From NCBI GenBank assembly GCA_035651595.1, contig DASRFJ010000123.1:1-37743 (forward strand): a stretch of DNA of 37,743 nucleotides, in the 5' to 3' direction. The notes beneath the pieces are model-generated. The model was not told the DNA's origin and ran no database searches. It worked only from the letters and a program-made list of their open reading frames with translations. Position 1 is the first letter of the stretch. Each line of letters opens with the position of its first letter. The position numbers and the translations under genes are program-made. This stretch comes from JAFARZ01 sp035651595. GTDB lineage: Bacteria; Actinomycetota; Actinomycetes; Streptosporangiales; Streptosporangiaceae. Below, piece after piece: positions 22,246 to 30,371 of the stretch.

Positions 22246-23551
22246 GATCATCCGCCGCCCGGCAGTGGTCGCCGCGGCCGTCGCCGCCACCGCACTGCTC
22301 GCGACCGCCTGTAGCGGCGCCGCCGCCCCCAAACCGACGCCGGCGCAGAGCAAGGCCTCCGCGAAGGCGCAGGCATCCCACCTCGCGGCCGAGCTGCGGA
22401 TCACCCCGGCCGACGGCGGGAAGAACGTCAAGCCCGGCGACGGGGTCACCGTCACCGCGCTGGATGGCAAGGTCACCAGCGTCACGGTGAAGGCCGCCGA
22501 CGGCGATTCCGTCCCTGGCGCGCTCAGCGCCGACGGCAAGACCTGGCACAGCACGTATACGCTCGGCGTCTCGCAGACGTACACGGTCACTGCGACGGGC
22601 GAGGTCAGCGGCGGACAGCCGGTCACCACCACCAGCAAGTTCCGCACGCTCACCCCGGCGGCGACCTTCCAGACCCAGATCTTCGAGGGCTACAAGCAGT
22701 CCTACGGAGTCGGCATGCCGATCATGCTGACGTTCAGCCAGCCGATCACCAACCGGGCCGCGGTGGAGCGCTCCCTGGAGGTGACCAGCTCCAAGCCGGT
22801 CGTCGGGGCGTGGTACTGGGACGGCGACACCAAGCTGTACTTCCGGCCGCGGGACTACTGGCCGGCGTACACGTCGGTCACCTTCACCGGCCATCTGGAC
22901 GGCGTCGAGGGCGCCAAGGGGGTCTACGGCGCGCACGACCTGACTCAGACGTTCGATATCGGACGCTCGCTGATCGCGGTCGCCAGCACCACCACGCACA
23001 AGACCGAGATCTACGAGAACGGCAAGCTCACGTACAAGTGGCCGATCAGCACCGGCCGGGCCAGCAAGCCCACGCCCGACGGCACGTACCTGAGCGTGGA
23101 AAAGGCCAACCCGGTACGGATGATCGGCGGCGGACCGGCCGGCAGCGCCGGTCACTACGACGAACTGGTCAACTACGCGGTCCGGTTCACGTTCGACGGC
23201 GACTACTACCACTCCGCGCCGTGGTCGGTGGTGGATCAGGGCACCACGAACGTGAGCCACGGCTGCGTGAACCTGCCGCCGGAGGACGCGGTCATCTACT
23301 ACAACATGTCCATTCCCGGCGACCCGATCACGATCCTGAACAGCACCGCGGCCGGCAAGTGGGATGACGGCTGGACTCCCTGGTTCCTCACCTGGTCCCA
23401 GTTCCTGAAGGGCAGTGCGACGGGCATGGCCGTGCAGGCCGGCCCGCAGGGCAGCACGTTCGTGGACCCGTCGACGCTGGCAGCCTCCACCGCGAGCGTG
23501 CCGCTCGGCACATCGGCCGCGAACAACTACCGCGCCTACGCCAACCTCTAG
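22232..23551 (+). CDS. L,D-transpeptidase lipoprotein (YkuD domain with Ig-like repeats)
   Basis: 439 residues from the GTG at 22232 with GGGAGG upstream. Signal peptide with lipobox: IIRRPAVVAAAVAATALL then ATAC, Cys27; position -3 is Ala rather than the usual Leu. Two Ig-like domains fill about 50-230 (LRITPADGGKNVKPGDGVTV; FSQPITNRAAVERSLEV). The YkuD catalytic domain follows (about 235-380) with SHGCVNLPPEDAV: S342, H343, G344, catalytic C345, as in mycobacterial LdtMt2. It forms 3-3 peptidoglycan cross-links outside the membrane and resists many beta-lactams by family. Coupled to lnt, whose product would mature its N-terminus. Convergent with the next gene, with only 4 bp between stops and no terminator. 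Confidence 0.95.
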   Translation: MRGSKIIRRPAVVAAAVAATALLATACSGAAAPKPTPAQSKASAKAQASHLAAELRITPADGGKNVKPGDGVTVTALDGKVTSVTVKAADGDSVPGALSADGKTWHSTYTLGVSQTYTVTATGEVSGGQPVTTTSKFRTLTPAATFQTQIFEGYKQSYGVGMPIMLTFSQPITNRAAVERSLEVTSSKPVVGAWYWDGDTKLYFRPRDYWPAYTSVTFTGHLDGVEGAKGVYGAHDLTQTFDIGRSLIAVASTTTHKTEIYENGKLTYKWPISTGRASKPTPDGTYLSVEKANPVRMIGGGPAGSAGHYDELVNYAVRFTFDGDYYHSAPWSVVDQGTTNVSHGCVNLPPEDAVIYYNMSIPGDPITILNSTAAGKWDDGWTPWFLTWSQFLKGSATGMAVQAGPQGSTFVDPSTLAASTASVPLGTSAANNYRAYANL

Positions 23552-23555
23552 CGGC

Positions 23556-24968
23556 TCACGGCTCCTGGACGGTCAGGTTGAACGTGGCCGCGACGGCCAC
23601 GCCGTTCGCGTCGGTCCTCAGGTTCACCGTGTTCCGCAGGCCGAACTTCCCGCAGTCGAGGTTCGTGAACGAGGCACTCAGCCGGGCCGCGAGGAACGTG
23701 AACAGGTTGTTCCCGGTCGCGGGCACCGGGGAGGCCACGGCGGCGAACCGGCGCGCGTTCGCCGCGATGAACGGCGTCTGGATGTCGAGCATGCTGGCGC
23801 AGTAGCCCGCCGGAGCGCCGGTCCGCTGCCATCCGGCCAGCGACTGGTCCACGCCAAGCCGGTACAGGCCGGTTTTCCGGGCGCTGAACTTCCCGTTGAC
23901 CAGAACCATCGGATCGTTCTCCGGCACCAGGGCGACGGGCGGCCGCTGGTTCCGCGCCGCGGACAGCTCATCGAGCGTCTGCGAGGTGCCCCGCGTTCCG
24001 TCGGCGGACAGATCCGGCGCGGTAAACGGCGCGCAGCCGAGCGCGGGCAACACGAAGTTGTCCAGCAGCGCGTTGTCACTCCCGTTGCTGATCACTGTGG
24101 CGCCGGGCAGCGCTGACCGGTTGGCGGCGTTCACCTGGGCGGTCTGGCCGCTCGCGGTGAGCAGGTACTCGGTGGTCACGTTGTCGCTCTGGTCCTGATC
24201 GACCAGTTGGAAGCTGCGGGTGGTAGGGCAGCGCTGACCGGTCACCGGCGAGGTCCCGCTGGCCGGGACGCGTAGCCTGCCGAAGGCCATGTCCGCGCGG
24301 GCGGCGGCGTAAAACGCCACGCTGTTGCAGTACGAGACCTGGCCGAACAGCGAGTCGCCGTCGCCGTTCACGCAGTGCGCCTGCGACAACGTACCGGGCT
24401 GGTCATCGATCAGCCGGAGGTTGCCGCCGTTGAAGCCGACCATGATGTTGACCACGGCGCGGCGCGGCAGCCGCGGCACCACCGGGGCGGCGGCGGGGTT
24501 CGTGCCAAGCGTGATCACCAGCGGCTCATAGACCGACAGCTGGCCTGTCGCCGGGTCCAGGATCGTGGCCTGGACGAACGCGCTGAGGTCGGGGTTGGAC
24601 TGCCGGCAGCCGGAGGCCGCCGGGTCCTGTCCATCCGGGCCCGTCAGCAGCCACGGGGTGGCCAGTCCTGCCGCGGTGAGCGGACGAGCCGGGACGATGA
24701 GCGAGCAATCCGTGTTCGCTGGCTGCGCCGATGCGGCGTGCGCGCTCGGGGTTGGGCTCGCACTCGGATCCGGGTTCGCGCCTCGCGCCGCCTGGGTGAT
24801 CGTGGTGACCGGCGGCCCGCCGGACAAGGCCAGCACCATGCCTAGCGCCAGCCCCAGCGCCATCGGGATGGCCAGCGGCACGATCGTCCGCGTGGTCATC
24901 GGCCGTCGCCGCCGCCCGCGGTACCCGCCGCGCCCGCCGTGTCTGCCGTGCCCGCTTCCGGAGATCAC
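23556..24968 (-). CDS. Secreted/anchored eight-cysteine protein A, paralogue of 26464-28146; function unknown
   Basis: 470 residues from a GTG at 24968 with GGAGG about seven bases upstream. Arg-rich N-terminus (YRGRRRR), then a helix at about 28-52 (IVPLAIPMALGLALGMVLAL) acting as signal or anchor, a short Pro/Ser linker, and a mature domain from Cys88. Eight Cys match the paralogue one for one: NTDC, ASGC, AHC, SYC, QRC, LGC, GYC and NLDC, predicting four disulphides. Other shared blocks: LIVPARPLTAAGLATPW, SVYEPLVITLGTNPA, VDQDQSDNVTTEYL, NFVLPALGCAPFTA and ASPVPATGNNLFTFLAARLS. I do not recognise a named domain and give no function. The repeated DQDQSDN motif could bind metal (inference). 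Upstream it shares a TAACGT element at the same distance as the paralogue. Confidence 0.85.
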   Translation of the reverse strand: MISGSGHGRHGGRGGYRGRRRRPMTTRTIVPLAIPMALGLALGMVLALSGGPPVTTITQAARGANPDPSASPTPSAHAASAQPANTDCSLIVPARPLTAAGLATPWLLTGPDGQDPAASGCRQSNPDLSAFVQATILDPATGQLSVYEPLVITLGTNPAAAPVVPRLPRRAVVNIMVGFNGGNLRLIDDQPGTLSQAHCVNGDGDSLFGQVSYCNSVAFYAAARADMAFGRLRVPASGTSPVTGQRCPTTRSFQLVDQDQSDNVTTEYLLTASGQTAQVNAANRSALPGATVISNGSDNALLDNFVLPALGCAPFTAPDLSADGTRGTSQTLDELSAARNQRPPVALVPENDPMVLVNGKFSARKTGLYRLGVDQSLAGWQRTGAPAGYCASMLDIQTPFIAANARRFAAVASPVPATGNNLFTFLAARLSASFTNLDCGKFGLRNTVNLRTDANGVAVAATFNLTVQEP

Positions 24969-25009
24969 CTAGCCACCTCCGCCGTGCCGTGCAACGATCT
25001 CGAAAGCCG

Positions 25010-25015
25010 ACGTTA
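25010..25015 (-). promoter_or_regulatory. Candidate -10 (TAACGT) of eight-cysteine gene A
   Basis: Reads TAACGT on the minus strand, 41 nt before the GTG at 24968. The paralogue has the same hexamer 41 nt before its ATG, which is the main support. No clear -35 is shared. Confidence 0.4.
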
Positions 25016-25113
25016 GCCTCGCAACCGGTCGCTTACCGGACAAAGGCGAAAATCAACCTGTCCGACCTAATGGGACCGCCGGATTTTTCGGGATTTATAC
25101 GGAAAACCGGGAC

Positions 25114-25129
25114 CTTACCTGAAGGTAAG
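25114..25129. other. Short palindrome between thiolase stop and gene A promoter
   Basis: CTTACCT-GA-AGGTAAG, 7-bp arms, seven bases beyond the thiolase stop (25136). On the minus strand it overlaps a possible -35 (TTCAGG) placed 18 bases before TATAAA, so it could be an operator for gene A rather than a terminator. Confidence 0.35.
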
Positions 25130-25135
25130 AACCTG

Positions 25136-26323
25136 CTAACCCGGTGCTTCCCAGAGCGTCGCGATGCCCTGGCCGACCCCGATGCACATCGTCGCCGCGC
25201 CGCGCGCGGCGCCGCGCCGGCGCATCTCGTGCAGCAGCGTGGTGACGATCCGGGCGCCGGAGCAGCCCAGCGGGTGCCCGATGGCGATCGCGCCGCCATT
25301 AACGTTGACGCGGTCCACGTCAGCCTTGAGCTCGTCGGCCACCGCCACCGACTGCGCCGCGAACGCCTCGTTGATCTCGATCAGGTCCAGGTCCGTCAGC
25401 CGCCAGCCGGTCCGGCCGAGCAACCGGTTCATCGCGGGGACCGGGCCGATACCCATGTAGTCCGGGTGCACGCCAGCGGCGGCGGCGCCGACGTAACGCG
25501 CCAGCGGCATGACGTCGTACCGGTCCACCGCGGCTTGCGACATGAGCAGCAGCGCGGCGGCGCCGTCGTTCAGCGGCGAGGAGTTCCCGCCGGTCACCGT
25601 GCCGTCCTTGCGGAACGCGGGCGGCTTACCGGCCAGCTCCTCCACGGTCAGGCCGGCCTTGATCCCCTCGTCGTGCCGCACCTCTGCGTGCGGCGCGCGG
25701 ACCGGCACGATCTCCGCGTCGAACCGGCCACCGTCGCGCGCGGCCGCGGCGAGGCGATGGCTGCGCAGCGCCCACTCATCCTGGCGTTCCCTGGTCACGT
25801 GGTACTTGTCCGCGACGTTCTCCGCGGTCTCGCCGAGCGTGATCGGCGGATACCGCTGCTGCATCCGCGGGCTGACCAGCCGCCAGCCCAGCCTGGTGTC
25901 CGCCAGGTCGAGCGCGCGCGGGAACGGATCGGCGGTCCGGCCGACCACGAACGGGGCGCGGGTCATCGACTCCGAGCCGCCCGCGAGGCACACGTCCGCT
26001 TCGCCCGCCGCGATCAGCCGCGCCGCGTCGGCGACCGCCTCCATCCCCGACCCGCACAGCCGGTTGACCGTCGCCCCGGGTATCTCCACCGGGAGCCCCG
26101 CGAGCAGCACGGCCATCCGCGCCACGTTCCTGTTGTCCTCGCCGGCCTGGTTGGCCGCGCCCCAGTAGACGTCCTCGATCGCGGCCGGGTCCACCGCCGG
26201 GTTGCGCGCCAGCAGGGCGCCGATCACGTCGGCCGCGAGGTGGTCAGGACGGACGGCCGCCAGCGCGCCCTTGATCTTCCCGATCGGCGTACGGCAGGCA
26301 TCGATCACGAAAACCGGGCTCAC
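25136..26323 (-). CDS. Thiolase / acetyl-CoA C-acyltransferase (PcaF/FadA-like)
   Basis: 395 residues, full thiolase length. Catalytic Cys in VNRLCGSGMEAV at about 91, EINEAFAAQ, His in GGAIAIGHPLGCSGARI at about 349, and Cys in CIGVGQG near the C-terminus: all residues needed for thiolysis or Claisen condensation are present. GTG at 26323 with AGGAGG upstream. Cytoplasmic. The HDEGIKAGLTVEELAGKPPAF segment resembles PcaF/FadA-type degradative thiolases of aromatic or fatty acid breakdown, more than polyketide enzymes. It lies alone between the two eight-cysteine paralogues on the same strand; no other beta-oxidation gene is in the window, so the pathway is not fixed by context. Confidence 0.93.
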   Translation of the reverse strand: MSPVFVIDACRTPIGKIKGALAAVRPDHLAADVIGALLARNPAVDPAAIEDVYWGAANQAGEDNRNVARMAVLLAGLPVEIPGATVNRLCGSGMEAVADAARLIAAGEADVCLAGGSESMTRAPFVVGRTADPFPRALDLADTRLGWRLVSPRMQQRYPPITLGETAENVADKYHVTRERQDEWALRSHRLAAAARDGGRFDAEIVPVRAPHAEVRHDEGIKAGLTVEELAGKPPAFRKDGTVTGGNSSPLNDGAAALLLMSQAAVDRYDVMPLARYVGAAAAGVHPDYMGIGPVPAMNRLLGRTGWRLTDLDLIEINEAFAAQSVAVADELKADVDRVNVNGGAIAIGHPLGCSGARIVTTLLHEMRRRGAARGAATMCIGVGQGIATLWEAPG

Positions 26324-26378
26324 GACGACCTCCTCTCGCCCCGTGTCCCTCTACGATAACCAGCGCCAGCACAGCCTT

Positions 26379-26410
26379 GAGGCCGGGCCGCTGGGTAGCG
26401 GCCCGGCCTC
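26379..26410 (-). terminator. GC-rich hairpin after eight-cysteine gene B
   Basis: GAGGCCGGGCCGCT (26379-26392) and AGCGGCCCGGCCTC (26397-26410) form a perfect 14-bp stem with a 4-base loop, 54 bp past the stop of gene B and 56 bp before the thiolase start. No T-run. Confidence 0.65.
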
Positions 26411-26463
26411 ATGGGCTCACCTGCGTGTGCCCGGAGCGACCGGACGTGGTGGTGCGATCCCCG

Positions 26464-28146
26464 CTAGTTGCCGGCCCCGCCGGCCGCGGCAGTGTCTGTC
26501 GCCGCTGCGGCCGGCGTTGTTGCCGCGGCCGTCGGGGTGGTTGCGGCCGGGGTGGTCGCCGCGGCCGTCGGGGCGACTGTCGCCGGGGCAGTCGCGGCGG
26601 CAGTCGCGGACGCACTGGCCGACGCGGAGGCGGACGCGGTGGCCGCGGCACCGCCGTTCGCGTTGGCGGTCTGCTGGGTGACGTTGAAGGTCGCCGCGGT
26701 CGCGACGCCGTTACCGTCGAGCGTCAGCGTGACCGGGTTGGTCAGCGCGAAGTTCTGGCAGTTCAGGTTCGCGAACGAGGCGCTCTCCCGGGCGGCCAGG
26801 AAGTTGGCCAGGTTGTTGCCGATTGCCGGGACCGGCGAACCGGTGTTGGCCTGGATGGTCGCGTCCAGCTTCAGCTTCGGCGTCTGGAGGTTGACCATGT
26901 CCTGGCAGTAGTTCGCCGCGTTCTGGTTCACGTTGGTGTTCCGCGCCAGCAGCGGCTGGTCGACCTCGGCCCGGTAGACGTTGGTCTTGGCGATGCTCAT
27001 CTGCCCTGCGACCAGCAGCTGCGGGTCGTTGACCGGCAGCAGCGCCGGCGTCTGCGGCTGGTTCTGTGCCGCCGACAACGCGGTCAGCGCCTGCGAGCTG
27101 GACGTGCCGGCCGCCGACGTGGTGTTGGTCGCGGTGAACGGCTGGCAGCCGAGCGACGGGTCCACGAAGTTGGCCAGCGCCCCGGAGTCGCTGCCGTTGG
27201 ACAGCGTGGTGAATCCCTGGAGGTTCGCCGCGTTGGCCGCATTGTTCTGCGCGACCTGCCCGGTGGTCGGGTTGACCAGGTACGCCGAGTCGACGTTGTC
27301 GCTCTGGTCCTGGTCGATCAGCGCGAAGCTCTCGCTGGTCTCGCATGCCTGCCCGTCGGTGGCGGAAGTGCCGACCGGCGGGACCACCAGCGTGCCGTTG
27401 GCGATCTCGGCGTTGGCCATCCGGTAGAAGTTGGCCGCGTTGCATTGCGGGGTCTGGTTGATGACCGAGTTGCCGAGTGCGTCGATGCAGTTGCCCTGTC
27501 GTGCGCCGCGGCCGGTGAGCACCAGCGCGTTGCCGTTGAACCCCATGCTGATGATGATCTGCGAGCCCCGCGTGATCGTGGGCGGCGTCGGCGCGACGGC
27601 GGGCTGGGTGCCGGCGTTGACGACCACCGGGTCGTACACCTGGACCTGCCCGTTCGGCGCCAGGATCGTCGCCTCCACGAACGCGCCCTCGGTCGCCCCG
27701 TTGACGGCCTCGTCGCAGCCGTCGCCGAGCTGGTACGGCGTCGCCAGGCCCTTGGCCGAAAGCGGGTTGGCCGGCACCGCCAGCGTGCAGTTCATCGACG
27801 CGGCGGCCTCCGCCGCGGTCTGGTTCGGGTTGATGGCGTTGCCCGCCGCGTCCTGCGCGTTGTTCGGGTTCGCCAGGTCGCCGCCTCCACCACGGGAGGA
27901 CTGGCCGCCCCGGAAGCCGCCGCCGAAGTTGCCTCGGCCGAACGCGCCCCTGTGCCCGCCAAGCACACCGCTGAACCCAGTGTTGGCCGCCTGGTTGATC
28001 GTCGTATGGTTCCCGCCGGTGACCGCCATGACGATCCCGAGGGTCAGCCCCAACGCCATCGGTATGGCGAGGGGGACCGCGATGCGGGCCGCACGAGATT
28101 TCCTACTGCGGCGGCGGCGCACTGCGGGCCGATGCCCGGTGAGCAT
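26464..28146 (-). CDS. Secreted/anchored eight-cysteine protein B, paralogue of 23556-24968; function unknown
   Basis: 560 residues from an ATG at 28146 with GGAGG about eight bases upstream. Basic N-terminus (RRRRSRKSRAAR), signal/anchor helix IAVPLAIPMALGLTLGIVMA at about 22-42, then a Gly/Arg/Phe-rich linker (FGRGNFGGGFRGG) not found in A. The mature domain has the same eight Cys (MNC, DGC, GNC, PQC, QAC, LGC, NYC, NLNC) and blocks LAVPANPLSAKGLATPY, IDQDQSDNVDSAYL, DPSLGCQPFTA and GSPVPAIGNNLANFLAARES. Unlike A, it ends with about 60 residues of low-complexity Ala/Thr/Ser/Pro (from ASASASASASATAAATAP onward), partly built of 36-bp repeats near 26520-26590. Function unknown; secretion and disulphides are inferred. 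The low-complexity tail may be a cell-wall spacer or a glycosylation substrate. Confidence 0.85.
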   Translation of the reverse strand: MLTGHRPAVRRRRSRKSRAARIAVPLAIPMALGLTLGIVMAVTGGNHTTINQAANTGFSGVLGGHRGAFGRGNFGGGFRGGQSSRGGGGDLANPNNAQDAAGNAINPNQTAAEAAASMNCTLAVPANPLSAKGLATPYQLGDGCDEAVNGATEGAFVEATILAPNGQVQVYDPVVVNAGTQPAVAPTPPTITRGSQIIISMGFNGNALVLTGRGARQGNCIDALGNSVINQTPQCNAANFYRMANAEIANGTLVVPPVGTSATDGQACETSESFALIDQDQSDNVDSAYLVNPTTGQVAQNNAANAANLQGFTTLSNGSDSGALANFVDPSLGCQPFTATNTTSAAGTSSSQALTALSAAQNQPQTPALLPVNDPQLLVAGQMSIAKTNVYRAEVDQPLLARNTNVNQNAANYCQDMVNLQTPKLKLDATIQANTGSPVPAIGNNLANFLAARESASFANLNCQNFALTNPVTLTLDGNGVATAATFNVTQQTANANGGAAATASASASASASATAAATAPATVAPTAAATTPAATTPTAAATTPAAAATDTAAAGGAGN

Positions 28147-28838
28147 TCAATCCACCTCCATGGTCGCTGTAAACGCTCCGGTGGATCACGTTAGACCAGC
28201 CCGGACGGCGGAAACAGGAATTCTTGAATATTTGTGATTTGTCCGGTTTCCGGCCCTTACTTCGGCCTTTATCTGAGAAAGATATTGCCAAGTTATAACG
28301 TCGCAGGTTACCGCCCGTCCATGCTCCCGAGATCCTCCCGTGATACGCGGGCCGGGTGCCCCGCGAGGCCTCTCACCTCGGACTGAGCCACAGACGGCGA
28401 CGGGGAGACCGCGCAGCGCAGCCGGAAAACCTTTCCTGGAGATTACGCGGACGACGCCGTCGGTCCCGTGAGTGCCCTCCTGCCCCGTCGTCCACTCGTC
28501 GCGCCGCGATCACTAAGGGTTGCGGCCGCCCATGGCCCATAAAAAGGCTCATCCGCGCCGAAAGAAATAGGCACGCCGGATTAATTGCCCGGCTTTAAAT
28601 AATTGACAGCCGTGTAAAAGCTAGAGGCCGCATCGGACGGGCGAGCGCAATCGGAGAGTAACGATTAGACTACACATGGTAATAGCAAGTACTTGCGTAA
28701 CTGTGATCATTTGCGCGGCAACTTTCTGGCACTGCCCAGCGTCTCAAAAGGTGGCGAGAGTTGTGACCCAACCGTGCCTGGTACCACCGTTCGGATCTGA
28801 AAGAATTTGCGTCTTACCAACACGTCGAGGGGACGGTC
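28147..28838. other. 692-bp intergenic region, AT-rich in parts, between gene B and an L,D-transpeptidase
   Basis: No convincing gene. It has AT-rich stretches at about 28215-28300 and 28540-28700, unusual for this window. Visible elements: TTGACA at 28603-28608, TAGACT at 28666-28671, a perfect 12-bp palindrome GCAAGTACTTGC at 28685-28696, and small hairpins in the GC-rich middle (e.g. GGAAA-ACC-TTTCC near 28432). The length and secondary-structure potential would suit a long 5' leader of the transpeptidase mRNA, but I could not match a known riboswitch consensus. Confidence 0.5.
28188..28193 (-). promoter_or_regulatory. Candidate -10 (TAACGT) of eight-cysteine gene B
   Basis: TAACGT on the minus strand, 41 nt before the ATG at 28146, matching the element and spacing in front of gene A (25010-25015). 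Confidence 0.4.
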
Positions 28839-30083
28839 GTGTCGCGATTGGGCGTGCTCCACCGGGAGCGTTCGATAACTGCTGGGCTGCGTCACCGTGG
28901 CCGCTTGCTGACCGCGGCGGGCGCCGGTGTGGTGCTTGTGGCCGGCGTGCTGATCGCGATGTTCGGGGCCCCAGGCAGTCACGCGGCGGCGATGTCCGGC
29001 GCGAACCGCGCCGGCGGCGTTGCGGACAAGACGGCCGGCAAAAAGGCCGACCCGGTGCCGGCTGGCCCGCTCACCGTGGTGTCGGTCAGCCCGGCCAATG
29101 GCTCGCGGTATGCCAATGGCGGTCAGCAGATCAAGGTGGTGTTCTCCGCCCCGCTCGCGGCGAACTCGCCGATGCCCACCCTGTCTCCCCGCATCTCCGG
29201 GTCCTGGCGGGTTTCTGGCACCGCCGCGGTGTTCACGCCGAGCAGCGGCTTCCAGCCCCGCACCAAGGTGACGCTCAGCATCCCCGGCGGCTCGGCCGGT
29301 GTCGCCGCGGCCGGGGCCACCCAGGACAGCACCACGCCGGGGAACGGCTTCCTGGCCGGCTCGGTGAAGGAGTCGTACACCACCGGCTCGTTTTCGACGC
29401 TCCGCCTCCAGCAGCTGCTGGCCCAGCTCGGCTACCTGCCGCTCACCTGGACGCCCAGCGGCACCGACGTCAGCGCGGGGAGCGCCAGCGCGCAGCTGGC
29501 CGCGGCGTACAGCGCCCCGCGGGGCACGTTCTCCTGGCAGAGCGGTTACCCGAGCAAGCTGCACTCGTTCTGGAAGCAGGGCTCGGACAACCTGATCGAC
29601 GACGGCGCGATCCGGGCGTTCGAGAACGACCAGGGCCTCACGATGGACGGCGCCGCCGGCGCAACGGTGTGGCGGCACCTGCTGACCGCGATCGCCAAGG
29701 GCCAGGGCAACAAGCACGGCTACACCTACGCGCTGGCGAGCAAGTCGAGCCCGGAGACGCTGACCATCTGGCACAACGGGCACGTCGTGCTGAAGACCTT
29801 GGCCAACACCGGCATCTCGGTGGCGCCGACCGCCGACGGCACGTACCCGGTGTACCTGCGCTACTACTTCCAGATCATGAAGGGCACCAACCCGGACGGC
29901 AGCAAGTACTCCGACCCGGTCAACTTCGTCTCCTACTTCAACGGCGGCGACGCGCTCCACTACTTCCCCCGCTACAGCTTCGGCTACCCGCAGAGCCTGG
30001 GCTGCGTGGAGCTGCCGTGGGACGCCGCCAAGAAGGCCTGGGGATACACCACCTACGGCACCCTGGTCACCGTCGAGGGCTAA
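28839..30083 (+). CDS. L,D-transpeptidase with peptidoglycan-binding domain and variant SLGC active site
   Basis: 414 residues from a GTG at 28839 with GAGGGGAC upstream. N-terminal signal/anchor helix LLTAAGAGVVLVAGVLIAMF at about 23-42, no lipobox. Ig-like domain at about 68-165 (LTVVSVSPANGSRYANGGQQ). PG_binding_1-like segment: LRLQQLLAQLGYLPL, then IRAFENDQGLTMDGAAGATV. YkuD-type domain from about 300: TLTIWHNGHVVLKTLANTG, ADGTYPVYLRY, HYFPRYSFGYPQSLGCVELP with catalytic Cys389. The usual SHGC is SLGC and the following Asn is Glu, a variant class. Probably a cell-wall cross-linking or protein-anchoring enzyme; activity of the variant is inferred. Converges on the cold-shock gene across a strong hairpin. 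Confidence 0.88.
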   Translation: MSRLGVLHRERSITAGLRHRGRLLTAAGAGVVLVAGVLIAMFGAPGSHAAAMSGANRAGGVADKTAGKKADPVPAGPLTVVSVSPANGSRYANGGQQIKVVFSAPLAANSPMPTLSPRISGSWRVSGTAAVFTPSSGFQPRTKVTLSIPGGSAGVAAAGATQDSTTPGNGFLAGSVKESYTTGSFSTLRLQQLLAQLGYLPLTWTPSGTDVSAGSASAQLAAAYSAPRGTFSWQSGYPSKLHSFWKQGSDNLIDDGAIRAFENDQGLTMDGAAGATVWRHLLTAIAKGQGNKHGYTYALASKSSPETLTIWHNGHVVLKTLANTGISVAPTADGTYPVYLRYYFQIMKGTNPDGSKYSDPVNFVSYFNGGDALHYFPRYSFGYPQSLGCVELPWDAAKKAWGYTTYGTLVTVEG

Positions 30084-30096
30084 CCTCACCAGCACA

Positions 30097-30149
30097 CAGC
30101 GCAACGGCGGCGGGCGGGTCCAGCTGACCCGCCCGCCGCCGTTGCGCTG
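30097..30149. terminator. Bidirectional hairpin terminator between transpeptidase and cold-shock genes
   Basis: Perfect 24-bp inverted repeat (30097-30120 and 30126-30149; core GCAACGGCGGCGGGCGGGTC) with loop CAGCT, placed exactly between convergent stops at 30083 and 30158. Confidence 0.85.
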
Positions 30150-30157
30150 GCTACGTC

Positions 30158-30361
30158 TTACAGCGGCCGGACCTCTTCCGCCTGGGGTCCCTTGGGACCA
30201 CGACCAGCGGTGTACTCGACACGCTGGTTCTCCTGAAGAGTACGGAAGCCGTCAATTTGAATGGTGGAGTGGTGCACGAAGACATCGGCCGAGCCGTCGT
30301 CCGGGGCGATGAACCCATAGCCCTTGTCCGAGTTGAACCACTTCACGGTGCCCTGAGGCAT
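30158..30361 (-). CDS. cspA: Cold-shock domain protein (CspA family)
   Basis: 67 residues from the ATG at 30361 with AGGAG about eight bases upstream; the usual size. Single OB-fold with both RNA-binding motifs: RNP1 KGYGFI and RNP2 VFVHHSTI, start MPQGTVKWFNSDKG, end GRGPKGPQAEEVRPL. Binds single-stranded RNA/DNA as a chaperone in the cytoplasm. Its promoter must lie in the AT-richer stretch around 30400-30450, which is the 3' end of the upstream DUF2064 gene on the same strand. Confidence 0.97.
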   Translation of the reverse strand: MPQGTVKWFNSDKGYGFIAPDDGSADVFVHHSTIQIDGFRTLQENQRVEYTAGRGPKGPQAEEVRPL

Positions 30362-30371
30362 GTAACTACTC

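Noticed and set aside
26377..28194. 605-codon open frame on the + strand
   Set aside because: Antisense to eight-cysteine gene B; Arg/Val-rich composition with no domain motif.
28300..28838. Riboswitch (c-di-AMP or cobalamin type) upstream of the second L,D-transpeptidase
   Set aside because: I looked for the conserved cores of both classes and could not match them, so I list the region only as unexplained.
28676..28838. Small upstream peptide starting at 28676
   Set aside because: The ATG has no ribosome site and the frame runs on out of frame through the transpeptidase gene as a shadow.
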